6,123 nt of DNA from Oxalobacter sp. GTDB taxonomy: Bacteria; Pseudomonadota; Gammaproteobacteria; Burkholderiales; Burkholderiaceae_D. Positions 1 through 5,718 of the stretch are shown here, piece by piece. The notes beneath the pieces are model-generated. The model saw only the letters and a program-made list of their open reading frames with translations, ran no database searches and was not told the DNA's origin. A program made the position numbers and the translations under genes. Where the stretch lies: the NCBI GenBank assembly GCA_012512465.1, contig JAAZED010000221.1, positions 1 through 6,123 of the forward strand. The letters run 5' to 3'. Every line of letters begins with the position of its first letter. Position 1 is the first letter of the stretch.

Positions 1-296
1 AGATAATCATCGGCACCGGTATTAAGCCCTTTTACGCGTTCTTCCAGCGCATCCCGGGCGGTCAGGATGAGGACAGGCTCCACCAGGCCGCGCGAGCACC
101 AGTGCGCCAGGATATCCAGCCCGTCCTCACTGGGGAGGGAAAGATCGAGTATGACGGCATCGTACCGGGCGGCATGAATGGCTTCCCGTCCCTGTTTCCC
201 TTCAGGGAACCAGTCAACCGTAAATCCCATGCGGCCAAGCCCGGCCTTGATGCCGTCCCCGATCAGCCTGTCGTCTTCAATCAAAAGTATGCGCAT
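1..296 (-). CDS. qseB: QseB-like OmpR-family response regulator, N-terminal part (cut by left edge)
   Basis: The first 98 residues of a two-component response regulator are present; the rest, including the DNA-binding winged helix, lies beyond the left edge. The receiver domain is clear: MRILLIEDD at the start gives the acidic pocket (E7, D8, D9), the phospho-acceptor is D51 in AVILDLSLP, the switch threonine is T79 in VLILTA, and the visible part ends at GADDY. The motifs LIGDGIK, MGF.VDWF and [16 protein letters not shown] match E. coli QseB as I remember it, more closely than a generic OmpR protein. By family knowledge it would be phosphorylated by a QseC-type membrane histidine kinase, which should lie further left. 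It begins only 7 nt after the stop of the ygiW-like gene, so the two should be cotranscribed; its ribosome-binding site (GCGGA) is weak, which fits coupling. The family is certain; the symbol rests on sequence resemblance plus the ygiW neighbour. Confidence 0.9.
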   Translation of the reverse strand, partial: MRILLIEDDRLIGDGIKAGLGRMGFTVDWFPEGKQGREAIHAARYDAVILDLSLPSEDGLDILAHWCSRGLVEPVLILTARDALEERVKGLNTGADDY

Positions 297-303
297 TGTC
301 CGC

Positions 304-747
304 TTATTTTATCTTGATGATCCGCGCAACATCCACTTCGGTTTTGTTCCATTCTTTTTCGATTTCGCCCTGGATTTCCACCAGGTCATCTGGCGAAACC
401 TGAATGCCTGCCCAGAGTTTGTGGTCAATCTCGACCCGGATGGTGCCGGTGGCATCCTTGAAGAGATACTCTTCATCGCCCAGGCTTTGGACAATATGCC
501 CCTTAAGTGTTACCGGGGTATCATCACGCATCCCCATCGCCTGCTGGACCGTGACCAGTGCCGGACCCGGCCCGTAAAATCCTCCCTGGGATGCCTGCTG
601 GCTGGTACCCACAGGATGAATGGTGTCGGCAAAAGCCATGCCTGCGCCCAGTATCATGCTGCCGGAAATGGCAGCTACAGCTAAAAACGCGCGTACCGGG
701 TGGTGAATAGGGGAAATAGTGCGGGTGATTTCAAATTCGTTTTTCAT
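304..747 (-). CDS. ygiW: YgiW/YdeI-family periplasmic BOF (OB-fold) stress protein
   Basis: A 147-residue secreted protein. Residues 1-40 look like a signal peptide with a long n-region ([10 protein letters not shown]...), a hydrophobic core ([19 protein letters not shown]) and an AFA|D cleavage site after A40. The mature part is a bacterial OB-fold (BOF, formerly DUF388) domain: GPGP, then [40 protein letters not shown] and a C-terminal [11 protein letters not shown]. This is the pattern of YgiW and YdeI, small periplasmic proteins linked to stress tolerance in enterics; the ligand is not well established. The start is set by AAAGGAG at 755-761, about 7 nt upstream. It is the first gene of a probable ygiW-qseB operon. 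In E. coli I recall ygiW being divergent from qseBC, whereas a same-strand ygiW-qseBC operon is known in Aggregatibacter; this window has the latter order. Confidence 0.88.
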   Translation of the reverse strand: MKNEFEITRTISPIHHPVRAFLAVAAISGSMILGAGMAFADTIHPVGTSQQASQGGFYGPGPALVTVQQAMGMRDDTPVTLKGHIVQSLGDEEYLFKDATGTIRVEIDHKLWAGIQVSPDDLVEIQGEIEKEWNKTEVDVARIIKIK

Positions 748-808
748 GATATGACTCCTTTGTTATTTGATGATGGGATGACCATGTTTTGTGGCCTGAT
801 GTCATGAA

Positions 809-836
809 AACATAATGATCTTAGGATTTCCTTAAG
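809..836 (-). promoter_or_regulatory. Candidate QseB/PmrA-type box and promoter of ygiW-qseB
   Basis: On the plus strand CTTAG (820-824) and CTTAA (831-835) form a direct repeat with an 11-bp period, i.e. CTTAR-N6-CTTAA. OmpR-family regulators of the QseB/PmrA branch bind such repeats, and CTTAA-N6-CTTAA is the QseB site described upstream of ygiW-qseBC in Aggregatibacter. Read on the minus strand it is CTTAA-N6-CCTAA, so the site is nearly symmetric. On the minus strand CTTAAG (836-831) is followed after 16 nt by TATGTT (814-809), a poor -35 with a fair -10, as expected for an activator-dependent promoter. This suggests autoregulation by the adjacent QseB-like protein. The repeat is seen directly; regulator identity and start site are inferred. 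Confidence 0.45.
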
Positions 837-858
837 ACATGCAGGCACGGCAGAATCA

Positions 859-910
859 TGCCCGATTTACATACATTCAAATATTCGTTAGAGTGTGTGT
901 AAATCAGGCA
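859..910. promoter_or_regulatory. 52-bp interrupted palindrome, probable operator of the thioredoxin/ArsR-rhodanese operon
   Basis: Bases pair symmetrically about 884.5: 19 of 26 positions are complementary and three more are G-T. The outer arms are strongest (864-871 against 898-905, uninterrupted; 859-862 against 907-910), and the inner ACATTC/GAGTGT (873-878 and 891-896) is an AT-rich half-site pair of the size ArsR dimers usually bind. A sigma-70-like promoter lies wholly inside it, so a bound dimer would block RNA polymerase. The regulator is probably the ArsR-type protein encoded second in the downstream operon. The symmetry is a direct observation; the assignment to that regulator is inference. 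Confidence 0.6.
866..894 (+). promoter_or_regulatory. Sigma-70-like promoter for the trx-arsR/rhodanese-dsrE operon
   Basis: TTTACA (866-871, 5 of 6 matches to TTGACA) and TAGAGT (889-894, 4 of 6 to TATAAT) are separated by 17 bp, giving a predicted start near 901 and a leader of about 65 nt. The elements fall inside the palindrome. The mirror image on the minus strand is TTTACA (903-898), 17 bp, TTGAAT (880-875), which would fire towards ygiW from the same DNA face and may add to ygiW-qseB expression. No experimental support is available here. Confidence 0.5.
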
Positions 911-965
911 GTAACTGAATAATGTGACTGGTTCAATAATTGAAGATTTCATGCAGGAGGAAATG

Positions 966-1292
966 ATGGCTCAGCATACGATTGATATCACCGATGCTTC
1001 TTTTGAAACAGATGTTCTGAATGCGGCCAGGCCGGTGCTGCTGGATTTCTGGGCAGGCTGGTGCGGGCCGTGCAGGATGATTGCGCCGCATCTGGATGAG
1101 CTGGCGGCGCAATATGCCGGCAAAATGATCGTGGCAAAAATGGATGTTGATGCCAATCCGGTACTGCCAGCCAAACTGGGTATCAGAAGCATTCCCACGC
1201 TGATGCTGTTCAAGGATGGCAAGGTTGTGGCGCAGAAGGCAGGGGCACTCAGCAAGGAGCATCTGAAACAGTTTGTCGACGGATACCTTTAA
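966..1292 (+). CDS. Thioredoxin
   Basis: A 107-108 residue classical thioredoxin, a cytosolic disulfide reductase normally recycled by thioredoxin reductase. The active site [13 protein letters not shown] has C33 and C36, the buried aspartate is D27 in LLDFWA, the cis-proline is P77 in RSIPTLMLF, and the C-terminal helix ends in LKQFVDGYL; the length equals E. coli TrxA. In-frame ATGs exist at 924, 963 and 966; I choose 966 because AGGAGG at 955-960 sits 5 nt before it and the protein then has the family's usual length, while the 924 start would add a non-homologous extension. It is the first gene of an operon with an ArsR-rhodanese regulator and a DsrE-family protein. That company suggests a specialised thioredoxin reducing persulfides or disulfides on its neighbours rather than the housekeeping copy, but this is inference. 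An additional trxA elsewhere in the genome is likely. Confidence 0.93.
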   Translation: MAQHTIDITDASFETDVLNAARPVLLDFWAGWCGPCRMIAPHLDELAAQYAGKMIVAKMDVDANPVLPAKLGIRSIPTLMLFKDGKVVAQKAGALSKEHLKQFVDGYL

Positions 1293-1370
1293 GCGGTTCG
1301 CAGGCTTTGAGATATTGATGACAATAAAGTGCCGATATCCCAAATAACAAGGCTGGACAAGGAAAAGAGG

Positions 1371-2036
1371 ATGACACGCGAACTCAGAAACATGCTTTAC
1401 GAACAGGTGGCCCGTATCGGGAAAGCGGTATCCAGCCCCAAACGGCTGGAATTGCTGGAACTCCTGGCGCAGGGCGAAAAAACCGTGGAAGCGCTGGCAA
1501 CAGAGACGGGTATCGATATCCGGCTGGCCAGTGCCCATTTGCGGGTACTGCGAAACGCGCGCCTGGTGACGACACGCCGGGAAGGAAAAAACATCATCTA
1601 CGCCCTTGCCGGACAGGATGTAGCAACGCTGCTGGTCAGGATGCGTGAAGTGGCTGAAGAACATCTGCTGGAACTGAAAATGGCATTGAACCAGATCGTG
1701 ACCAATCCCGGTACGCTCACCGCATATGGCAGTGAAGCGTTTCTGGAAATGGCCGGCCGCGGTGAAGTATTTGTGATTGATGTCCGTCCGGAGAAGGAGT
1801 ATGCACAGGGGCATCTGCCTTTTGCGCGTTCCATGCCGGTAGAAGAGATTCTGAAGCGAATCGGTGAACTGCCAAAGGACAAGGAGATTGTTGCCTACTG
1901 CCGGGGACCATTCTGCCTGCTTTCGGATACAGCCATTGCGCTTCTGGCCGCTAGGGGCTACACGGTTAGCAAGATAACTGACGGCGTGGCCGAATGGCAG
2001 GCTGCCGGATTGCCGGTAGAGGCCATTAAGGAATAA
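1371..2036 (+). CDS. ArsR-family HTH regulator fused to a rhodanese domain
   Basis: A 221-residue two-domain protein. Residues about 5-95 form an ArsR-type winged helix (GKAVSSPKRLELLELLAQGEKTVEALA, recognition helix region DIRLASAHLRVLRNARLV, wing TTRREGKNIIYAL). Residues about 115-221 form a rhodanese domain: VFVIDVRPEKEYAQGHLPFARSMP, catalytic loop CRGPFC with C177, and the closing ITDGVAEWQAAGLPV. Rhodaneses carry sulfane sulfur as a cysteine persulfide. The only cysteines in the protein are C177 and C182, both in the rhodanese loop, so the metal-binding cysteines of classical ArsR and the redox cysteine pair of BigR/SqrR are absent. I infer that the loop senses or transfers persulfide sulfur and alters DNA binding. 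Start choice: ATG at 1371, with AAGGA at 1359-1363 about 7 nt upstream; a GTG at 1329 in frame would add 14 residues but lacks a comparable site. It follows thioredoxin by 78 nt and precedes the DsrE gene by 49 nt. Confidence 0.9.
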   Translation: MTRELRNMLYEQVARIGKAVSSPKRLELLELLAQGEKTVEALATETGIDIRLASAHLRVLRNARLVTTRREGKNIIYALAGQDVATLLVRMREVAEEHLLELKMALNQIVTNPGTLTAYGSEAFLEMAGRGEVFVIDVRPEKEYAQGHLPFARSMPVEEILKRIGELPKDKEIVAYCRGPFCLLSDTAIALLAARGYTVSKITDGVAEWQAAGLPVEAIKE

Positions 2037-2085
2037 CAGGCAGCACAGCACCGGATTTTCCTTTTTTAATACCGGGGAGAAAACC

Positions 2086-2442
2086 ATGAAAGCATTAATC
2101 ATTTTCAATCGTGACCCATATGACATGACGGATGTCACATGGAACGGCCTCAGGCTGGCCGATACGCTCCGGAAGAACGGGCACGACGTACGGATTTTCC
2201 TGATGAATGACTCGGTTGATATGGCGCGTGATGTTTGCAAACCGCCGCAAGGCTATGACCAGGATCTGGTGCAGATGCTCAAGGACCTGATCCGGGATGG
2301 GGTAACAGTCAGGGTTTGCGGCACCTGCATGGCGCGTTGTGGTATCCATGCCAACCATCCGTACTTTGAAGGGGCAGAACATTCCACCATGCAGGCATTG
2401 TCCGAATGGGTTGTGGACAGTGACCGGATCATCACGTTTTAG
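2086..2442 (+). CDS. DsrE-family small sulfur-relay-like protein
   Basis: A 118-residue cytosolic protein of the DsrE/DsrF-like superfamily. The N-terminal strand MKALIIFNRDPY and the helix with WNGLRLADTLRKNGHDVRIFLMNDSV are the usual Rossmann-like start of the family. The loop RVCGTCMARCGI supplies C78, C81 and C85 (C-x2-C-x3-C), and a further C51 lies in ARDVCKPP. DsrE-fold proteins, such as those of the Dsr and Tus relays, bind sulfur as cysteine persulfide and pass it between partners, often as oligomers; this one is not a TusD orthologue by context since tusBCD are not adjacent. The start has GGGGAG at 2074-2079, 6 nt upstream. It is the last gene of the operon with thioredoxin and the ArsR-rhodanese protein, so a role in accepting, buffering or delivering sulfane sulfur is plausible. 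The physiological substrate cannot be told from the sequence. Confidence 0.85.
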   Translation: MKALIIFNRDPYDMTDVTWNGLRLADTLRKNGHDVRIFLMNDSVDMARDVCKPPQGYDQDLVQMLKDLIRDGVTVRVCGTCMARCGIHANHPYFEGAEHSTMQALSEWVVDSDRIITF

Positions 2443-2467
2443 CGGCTGGGATATTGTGTATGAAACA

Positions 2468-2499
2468 GGGGGCTTCTGGCACGGCCCCTTTTGTTTTTC
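2468..2499 (+). terminator. Intrinsic terminator of the thioredoxin/rhodanese/DsrE operon
   Basis: GGGGC (2469-2473) pairs with GCCCC (2484-2488) around a 10-nt loop, with a G-T extension at the base, followed by a T-rich tract TTTTGTTTTT (2489-2498). It lies 26 nt after the DsrE stop. There is no T-run in the other direction, so it does not obviously stop the convergent symporter gene. Confidence 0.7.
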
Positions 2500-2541
2500 T
2501 GAGGCAGTCCGCTCTTTTCGGATGGCATTCGGCTGGTGCCC

Positions 2542-3909
2542 CTAGCGCGCAGCGCTGTTGCGTGTTTTGAAAAAGCGCAGCCAGCAGGCAATGGCGATAA
2601 TGAGTGCAGCAATCGAAATCCCCCATACGGTCATGCCTTTTCCATACATGACAAGCGGGACAGCAAGGGATGTCCATATCCCTCCGCCCATGAAGGGTTC
2701 ATGCAACAGCTGTTTGTAGCCGAAAGCCTCGGCAGCCACCGTTTTTTTATCAGGATCGACTGTGCGAAGCAGCATCAGCCCGGTGGCCGTAACCCCCATC
2801 GACTGGCCGAATTCTGCGATGGCGCGCTCAAACCAGGCTTCCTCGAACATGCGGGGAGCGATGTAAATGAGGGTAAAGACATTCCAGATGATGCCGCCCG
2901 CCACGAGGATGGAAAGGGGCAGCCAGTAGGCGGCAACAAATTCAAGCCGGATGGATGCGACAGCAGCGACAACCAGAAAATCGAGAGACGCGCCGGTGAT
3001 GCGCTGCATCTGTCCATGGTTGGCGAGGAAATCGAGCCGCGTTTTTCTGAGGAAAGCCTGCAGCAGGAGTCCGCCGATCATGCAAAGGGGAAAGAGCGGC
3101 AGGCTGGGCAGGAATTTGAGGTCCTGCACCGCTGCCGGGGCAACGCTGTCTGCCGCGACCAGCAGTTCCTTGATGCCGTAGCCGATCAGTACCGCAATGC
3201 CAACCAGGGCAATATGCAATGCGAGCGAATCCATCGAATCCGAATAGACTGTCTGTTTTCCGGCTTCCGGCTGGGCATCGGGCCGGTATATGCCAAGACG
3301 TTCCATTTTGTCCTGGTCCTCATAGGTGCGGACATCGGTGATGTACCCCCTGCGTACCGCTACATTGATCATGATGATGCCGATCACAATGCCGAATACG
3401 AGACCGCAGGTAGCGACGGTATAACCCAGATCGGCTCCTTCAGACCAGCCGAGTTCGGAAAAGGTGGCAGCAAGGCCTCCTACGGTGCCATGGCCGCCCT
3501 CAAAGCCGATTTCAAGCAGATTGCCAAAGACATCCGGCACATCGAAAAGCGGTGCCAGAAGAAAGATGGCAAGGCCCAGGCCAACCACATACTGTCCCCA
3601 GGCAACAATCTGGCCGAAACAGAATTGCGGCGCGGCCAGGCGCCAGATTTTTTTCAGGGGGGTGGCTGCTTCACCCAGGAAAAGCCCGGCAAAGACAATA
3701 TTGATCAGAAAGCCCGGAAGGTCCGCAAAACCGGCAAACCAGTCCGGCGACAACCATGTGCCGAGTGTGTTGATGACGAGTAATCCGATAAAGCCGCCAA
3801 TGACAGAGGCAGGCAGATACAGCCGCTGCAGAATGGGCAGGGCTGACCGGAGCGCTTTGCCTGCAACAAGCAGCAGGCAGATAGCGCAAAAAGACATTAC
3901 AGCCGTCAT
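2542..3909 (-). CDS. gltS: GltS-family sodium/glutamate symporter
   Basis: A 455-residue integral membrane protein with about ten to twelve hydrophobic segments in two related halves. The first half has the re-entrant-loop motif GFEGGHGTVGGLAATFSELGW (starting at residue 135), and the second half has its counterpart FGQSMGVTATGLMLLRTVDPD (367-387). These paired glycine-rich loops, joined by a hydrophilic stretch at about 185-225 (RRGYITDVRTYEDQDKMERL), are the hallmark of GltS (COG0786), which takes up glutamate with sodium across the inner membrane. E. coli GltS is about 401 residues; this one is longer mainly through the central loop and N-terminal part, so the exact substrate could be another dicarboxylate or amino acid. 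The ATG at 3909 has a weak GAGAG 5-7 nt upstream. It sits downstream of azlCD on the same strand, 133 nt after the azlD stop, probably as a separate transcript. The family is firm; the symbol marks the family, not a proven substrate. Confidence 0.87.
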   Translation of the reverse strand: MTAVMSFCAICLLLVAGKALRSALPILQRLYLPASVIGGFIGLLVINTLGTWLSPDWFAGFADLPGFLINIVFAGLFLGEAATPLKKIWRLAAPQFCFGQIVAWGQYVVGLGLAIFLLAPLFDVPDVFGNLLEIGFEGGHGTVGGLAATFSELGWSEGADLGYTVATCGLVFGIVIGIIMINVAVRRGYITDVRTYEDQDKMERLGIYRPDAQPEAGKQTVYSDSMDSLALHIALVGIAVLIGYGIKELLVAADSVAPAAVQDLKFLPSLPLFPLCMIGGLLLQAFLRKTRLDFLANHGQMQRITGASLDFLVVAAVASIRLEFVAAYWLPLSILVAGGIIWNVFTLIYIAPRMFEEAWFERAIAEFGQSMGVTATGLMLLRTVDPDKKTVAAEAFGYKQLLHEPFMGGGIWTSLAVPLVMYGKGMTVWGISIAALIIAIACWLRFFKTRNSAAR

Positions 3910-3950
3910 GTATCTCTCTGGTTGGCGATGCGCGGCGAAAAAACGTGCCT

Positions 3951-3974
3951 CAAAACACCGGCAGCATTTCCGGT
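3951..3974 (-). terminator. Possible weak terminator after azlD
   Basis: On the minus strand ACCGG (3974-3970) and CCGGT (3961-3957) form a 5-bp stem with an 8-nt loop, followed by GTTTTG. It is short and the T-run is only four, so it may be a partial terminator between azlCD and the symporter gene or simply a hairpin in the symporter leader. No convincing promoter was found in 3910-4042. Confidence 0.3.
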
Positions 3975-4042
3975 AACATAAAGTCAGAAATGGTAGCGCA
4001 TATTTTTGAGCCTGTCAGTCAGGATAGCTGTGAGGGATGAGG

Positions 4043-4339
4043 TTACATGATATGTCTTAAGACGCCCGCTGATATGACGCCCACCAAAACGGTGGGCAGC
4101 AGGGAAAAGCGGCATGCGGCAAGCGCGGTGATGGCCAGCGCGATCAGGTCAGCGGGTTTGCCGGAAACGAAGTAAGGCGCTATCACTGAAATGAGCACAC
4201 AGCCCGGGATGGCGCTCATGATTCGCACCCCGCGTTTGCTCAGGGTACGGTTGCGCAGGGCAATATATCCTGCAACCCGGGTAAGATAGGTGACAACTGC
4301 CATCAGGACGATGGTGAGCAGTGTTGAGTTATGAATCAT
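4043..4339 (-). CDS. azlD: AzlD-family branched-chain amino acid exporter subunit
   Basis: A 98-residue protein with three to four membrane segments: LLTIVLMAVVTYLTRVAGYIAL, VRIMSAIPGCVLISVIAPYFV, DLIALAITALAACRF and LLPTVLVGVISAGVL. The TYLTRV near the N-terminus and the AIPGCVLISVIAP segment are typical of AzlD, the small partner of AzlC; the pair (YgaZH in E. coli) exports branched-chain amino acids or analogues such as azaleucine. I start at the ATG at 4339, preceded by GGGGAG 9 nt upstream, rather than at an in-frame ATG at 4369 lying inside azlC. With this start the gene overlaps the end of azlC by 11 nt (ATGATTCATAA), strong evidence of translational coupling and equal dosage of the two subunits. 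Confidence 0.88.
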   Translation of the reverse strand: MIHNSTLLTIVLMAVVTYLTRVAGYIALRNRTLSKRGVRIMSAIPGCVLISVIAPYFVSGKPADLIALAITALAACRFSLLPTVLVGVISAGVLRHIM

Positions 4340-5060
4340 GTTTGCGCGCTCCCCAAAAAGCAACGGCAAGGCCGGTCAATGCCCCGGCTGCCACATACCA
4401 GGCTCCCGGCAGGAAGCGGCATGTCAGGGCGGCAGCCAGTAGGCTGGCAAGCCAGGGCAGGGCCGTGCGCTTCCCTTGCCACATCCCCTTGAGCAGGACA
4501 AAGAAAACGGCGGGAAATGCCATGTCAAAACCATAGGTTTCCATATCGCCCAGTACCGGACCGAGAATCGCCCCCGATGCGGTGAAGAGTACCCAGCTGA
4601 GGTACAGGGTGCCTGCCACGCTCGTATAGTAGGGAAGGGAAAATACCGGTATTTCCCCGGCATCAGCCCGTTTTCTTGCATGCGACAGCCCCAGCGCCCA
4701 GCTTTCATCGCACATGAAAAAGAGGGCCAGCAATGCCTTGCGCCGCGGCAAATGCCGGATAAGCGGCGCGAGCGTCGCGCTCATCAGCATGTGACGGCTG
4801 TTGACCAGAAACGTCATGGCCACAATCAGCAGGATGTGCGGCGGGGACGACCAGAGCTCAATCGCGGCAAATTCAGAGCCGCCGGCAAAGTTGAGCGCTG
4901 TCATCAGGGGAACCTCAACAGCAGAAAGCCCCTTTCGTGAGGCCTGGGCACCCAGAAGAAGCGCAAAGGGAATGAACCCGATTGTTACCGGCAGTGCATC
5001 TTTTATACCCTGCCAGGCGTCCTGTTTTTTTGCCGGACTGATCTCTGCGGCGAGTGACAT
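4329..5060 (-). CDS. azlC: AzlC-family branched-chain amino acid exporter, large subunit
   Basis: A 243-residue inner-membrane protein. After a short hydrophilic N-terminus, WQGIKDALPVTIGFIPFALLLGAQA is the diagnostic AzlC opening; then LMTALNFAGGSEFAAIELW, the IVAMTFLVNSRHMLMSATLAP segment with its conserved N-S-R-H, and FFMCDESWAL follow. The C-terminal half carries further membrane helices (YLSWVLFTASGAILGPVLG, MAFPAVFFVLLKGMW, and the last pair after residue 195). AzlC and AzlD together form the exporter; the E. coli homologue YgaZ acts with YgaH in valine export. The ATG at 5060 has AGGGA about 7 nt upstream. It is transcribed divergently from an Lrp/AsnC regulator across a 133-bp AT-rich gap, which suggests induction in response to amino acid excess. 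Length and motifs are normal for the family. Confidence 0.92.
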   Translation of the reverse strand: MSLAAEISPAKKQDAWQGIKDALPVTIGFIPFALLLGAQASRKGLSAVEVPLMTALNFAGGSEFAAIELWSSPPHILLIVAMTFLVNSRHMLMSATLAPLIRHLPRRKALLALFFMCDESWALGLSHARKRADAGEIPVFSLPYYTSVAGTLYLSWVLFTASGAILGPVLGDMETYGFDMAFPAVFFVLLKGMWQGKRTALPWLASLLAAALTCRFLPGAWYVAAGALTGLAVAFWGARKHDS

Positions 5061-5193
5061 GATATTTCCCTGAAATGATGATGTTTCTGTGACAATTTTG
5101 AACGATTTTCAGTGAAATTTTCCTCCTTTTTGCGGGTAAAATGCTTGAATATTTCGAATAAAAATTTAAAAAATTAAAGAAAGTTGATTTTTT
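5061..5193. promoter_or_regulatory. Divergent azlCD / Lrp-family promoter region with possible Lrp-like site
   Basis: This 133-bp gap is clearly richer in A and T than its surroundings, above all 5140-5193, as expected for bendable DNA bound by Lrp-type octamers. CAGTGAAATTTTCCT at 5110-5124 matches the E. coli Lrp consensus at 11 of 15 positions, which is modest for AT-rich DNA. It must hold both divergent promoters, but I could not pick -35/-10 pairs with confidence. Confidence 0.45.
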
Positions 5194-5658
5194 ATGTCAA
5201 TAAAAATAGACGCTATAGACCGGCGTATCCTCAACGTATTGCAGGAGGATGGCCGTATCCAGAATGTCGAGCTGGCAAGACGGGTAGGCCTTTCCCCTTC
5301 GGCCTGTCTTCGCCGGGTCAGGCTCCTTGAAGAAACCGGCGTGATCGTACGGTATGTCGCCCAGATCAATCCGTCACTGGTGGATGCCGGTTTTACGGTT
5401 TTTGCCCGTGTCTGGCTGAAAGAGCAGGATGAAAAGACAGTCAACGGCTTCATCCGGGAAGTGATGGCTATGCCTGAGGTGATGGAATGCCATTTGATGG
5501 CGGGGGATAGCGACTTTCTGTTACGGGTGACGGTGGCGGATCTGGATGCCTATCGCCAGTTCCAGATTACCCGCTTGAATCCCATCAAGGACGTGCAGAA
5601 TGTCAAGACAGACATTCCGATGCAGCAAATCAAGCAGTCATCGCGGATATTGCTGTAA
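5194..5658 (+). CDS. Lrp/AsnC-family transcriptional regulator
   Basis: A 154-residue protein of ordinary family length. Residues 5-55 are the AsnC-type helix-turn-helix (DAIDRRILNVLQEDGRIQNVELA, then GLSPSACLRRVRLLEETGVI). Residues about 65-148 are the ligand-binding RAM domain, with VMECHLMAGDSDFLLRV (G104, D105, D107) and DLDAYRQF. These proteins form dimers to octamers and usually respond to an amino acid such as leucine or lysine. Being divergent from azlCD, it is the likely local regulator of the exporter, as AzlB (also Lrp-like) represses azlBCD in Bacillus subtilis; here the regulator gene is divergent rather than first in the operon. The start at 5194 has only an AAAGAAAG stretch 10 nt upstream and no good Shine-Dalgarno site, suggesting low expression; no better start is available. 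It is not obviously the global Lrp, so no symbol is given. Confidence 0.9.
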   Translation: MSIKIDAIDRRILNVLQEDGRIQNVELARRVGLSPSACLRRVRLLEETGVIVRYVAQINPSLVDAGFTVFARVWLKEQDEKTVNGFIREVMAMPEVMECHLMAGDSDFLLRVTVADLDAYRQFQITRLNPIKDVQNVKTDIPMQQIKQSSRILL

Positions 5659-5667
5659 ACGGTCAAC

Positions 5668-5698
5668 AAAAAACCTGAAGGAAGGCTTCAGGTTTTTT
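5668..5698. terminator. Bidirectional intrinsic terminator
   Basis: A perfect 13-bp inverted repeat, AAAAAACCTGAAG (5668-5680) and CTTCAGGTTTTTT (5686-5698), encloses the 5-nt loop GAAGG. It has a T-run on each strand, so it can stop both the Lrp-family gene (stop at 5658) and the convergent TenA-family gene (stop at 5719). Confidence 0.93.
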
Positions 5699-5718
5699 GC
5701 GGGGATGCTGCAACGCCC

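Noticed and set aside
178..684. 168-codon plus-strand frame over the qseB/ygiW region
   Set aside because: Antisense to two recognised genes that have family motifs and, for ygiW, a strong ribosome-binding site; no motif of its own.
924..965. Upstream in-frame start extending thioredoxin by 14 residues
   Set aside because: The AGGAGG at 955-960 serves the ATG at 966, which gives the standard thioredoxin N-terminus and length.
1329..1370. Upstream GTG start of the ArsR-rhodanese gene
   Set aside because: No ribosome-binding site in front of it, whereas the ATG at 1371 has AAGGA at proper spacing and begins at the usual N-terminus of the HTH domain.
2037..2085. T-rich stretch between the ArsR-rhodanese and DsrE genes as a possible terminator
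   Set aside because: The T-run at 2057-2067 is not preceded by a stable hairpin, so read-through into the DsrE gene is expected.
933..2240. 435-codon open frame on the minus strand opposite thioredoxin, ArsR-rhodanese and part of the DsrE gene
   Set aside because: It is antisense to three well-supported genes, shows no recognisable domain and has an implausible composition rich in His, Cys, Phe and Gln; it reflects codon bias of the sense genes.
2536..3783. 415-codon open frame on the plus strand opposite the symporter gene
   Set aside because: The opposite frame is an unmistakable GltS-family membrane protein; the plus-strand product is hydrophilic, low in recognisable motifs and lacks a clear ribosome-binding site.
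4340..4369. Upstream ATG for azlD
   Set aside because: It would lengthen the protein by ten residues not typical of AzlD and increase the overlap with azlC; the ATG at 4339 has GGGGAG in front.
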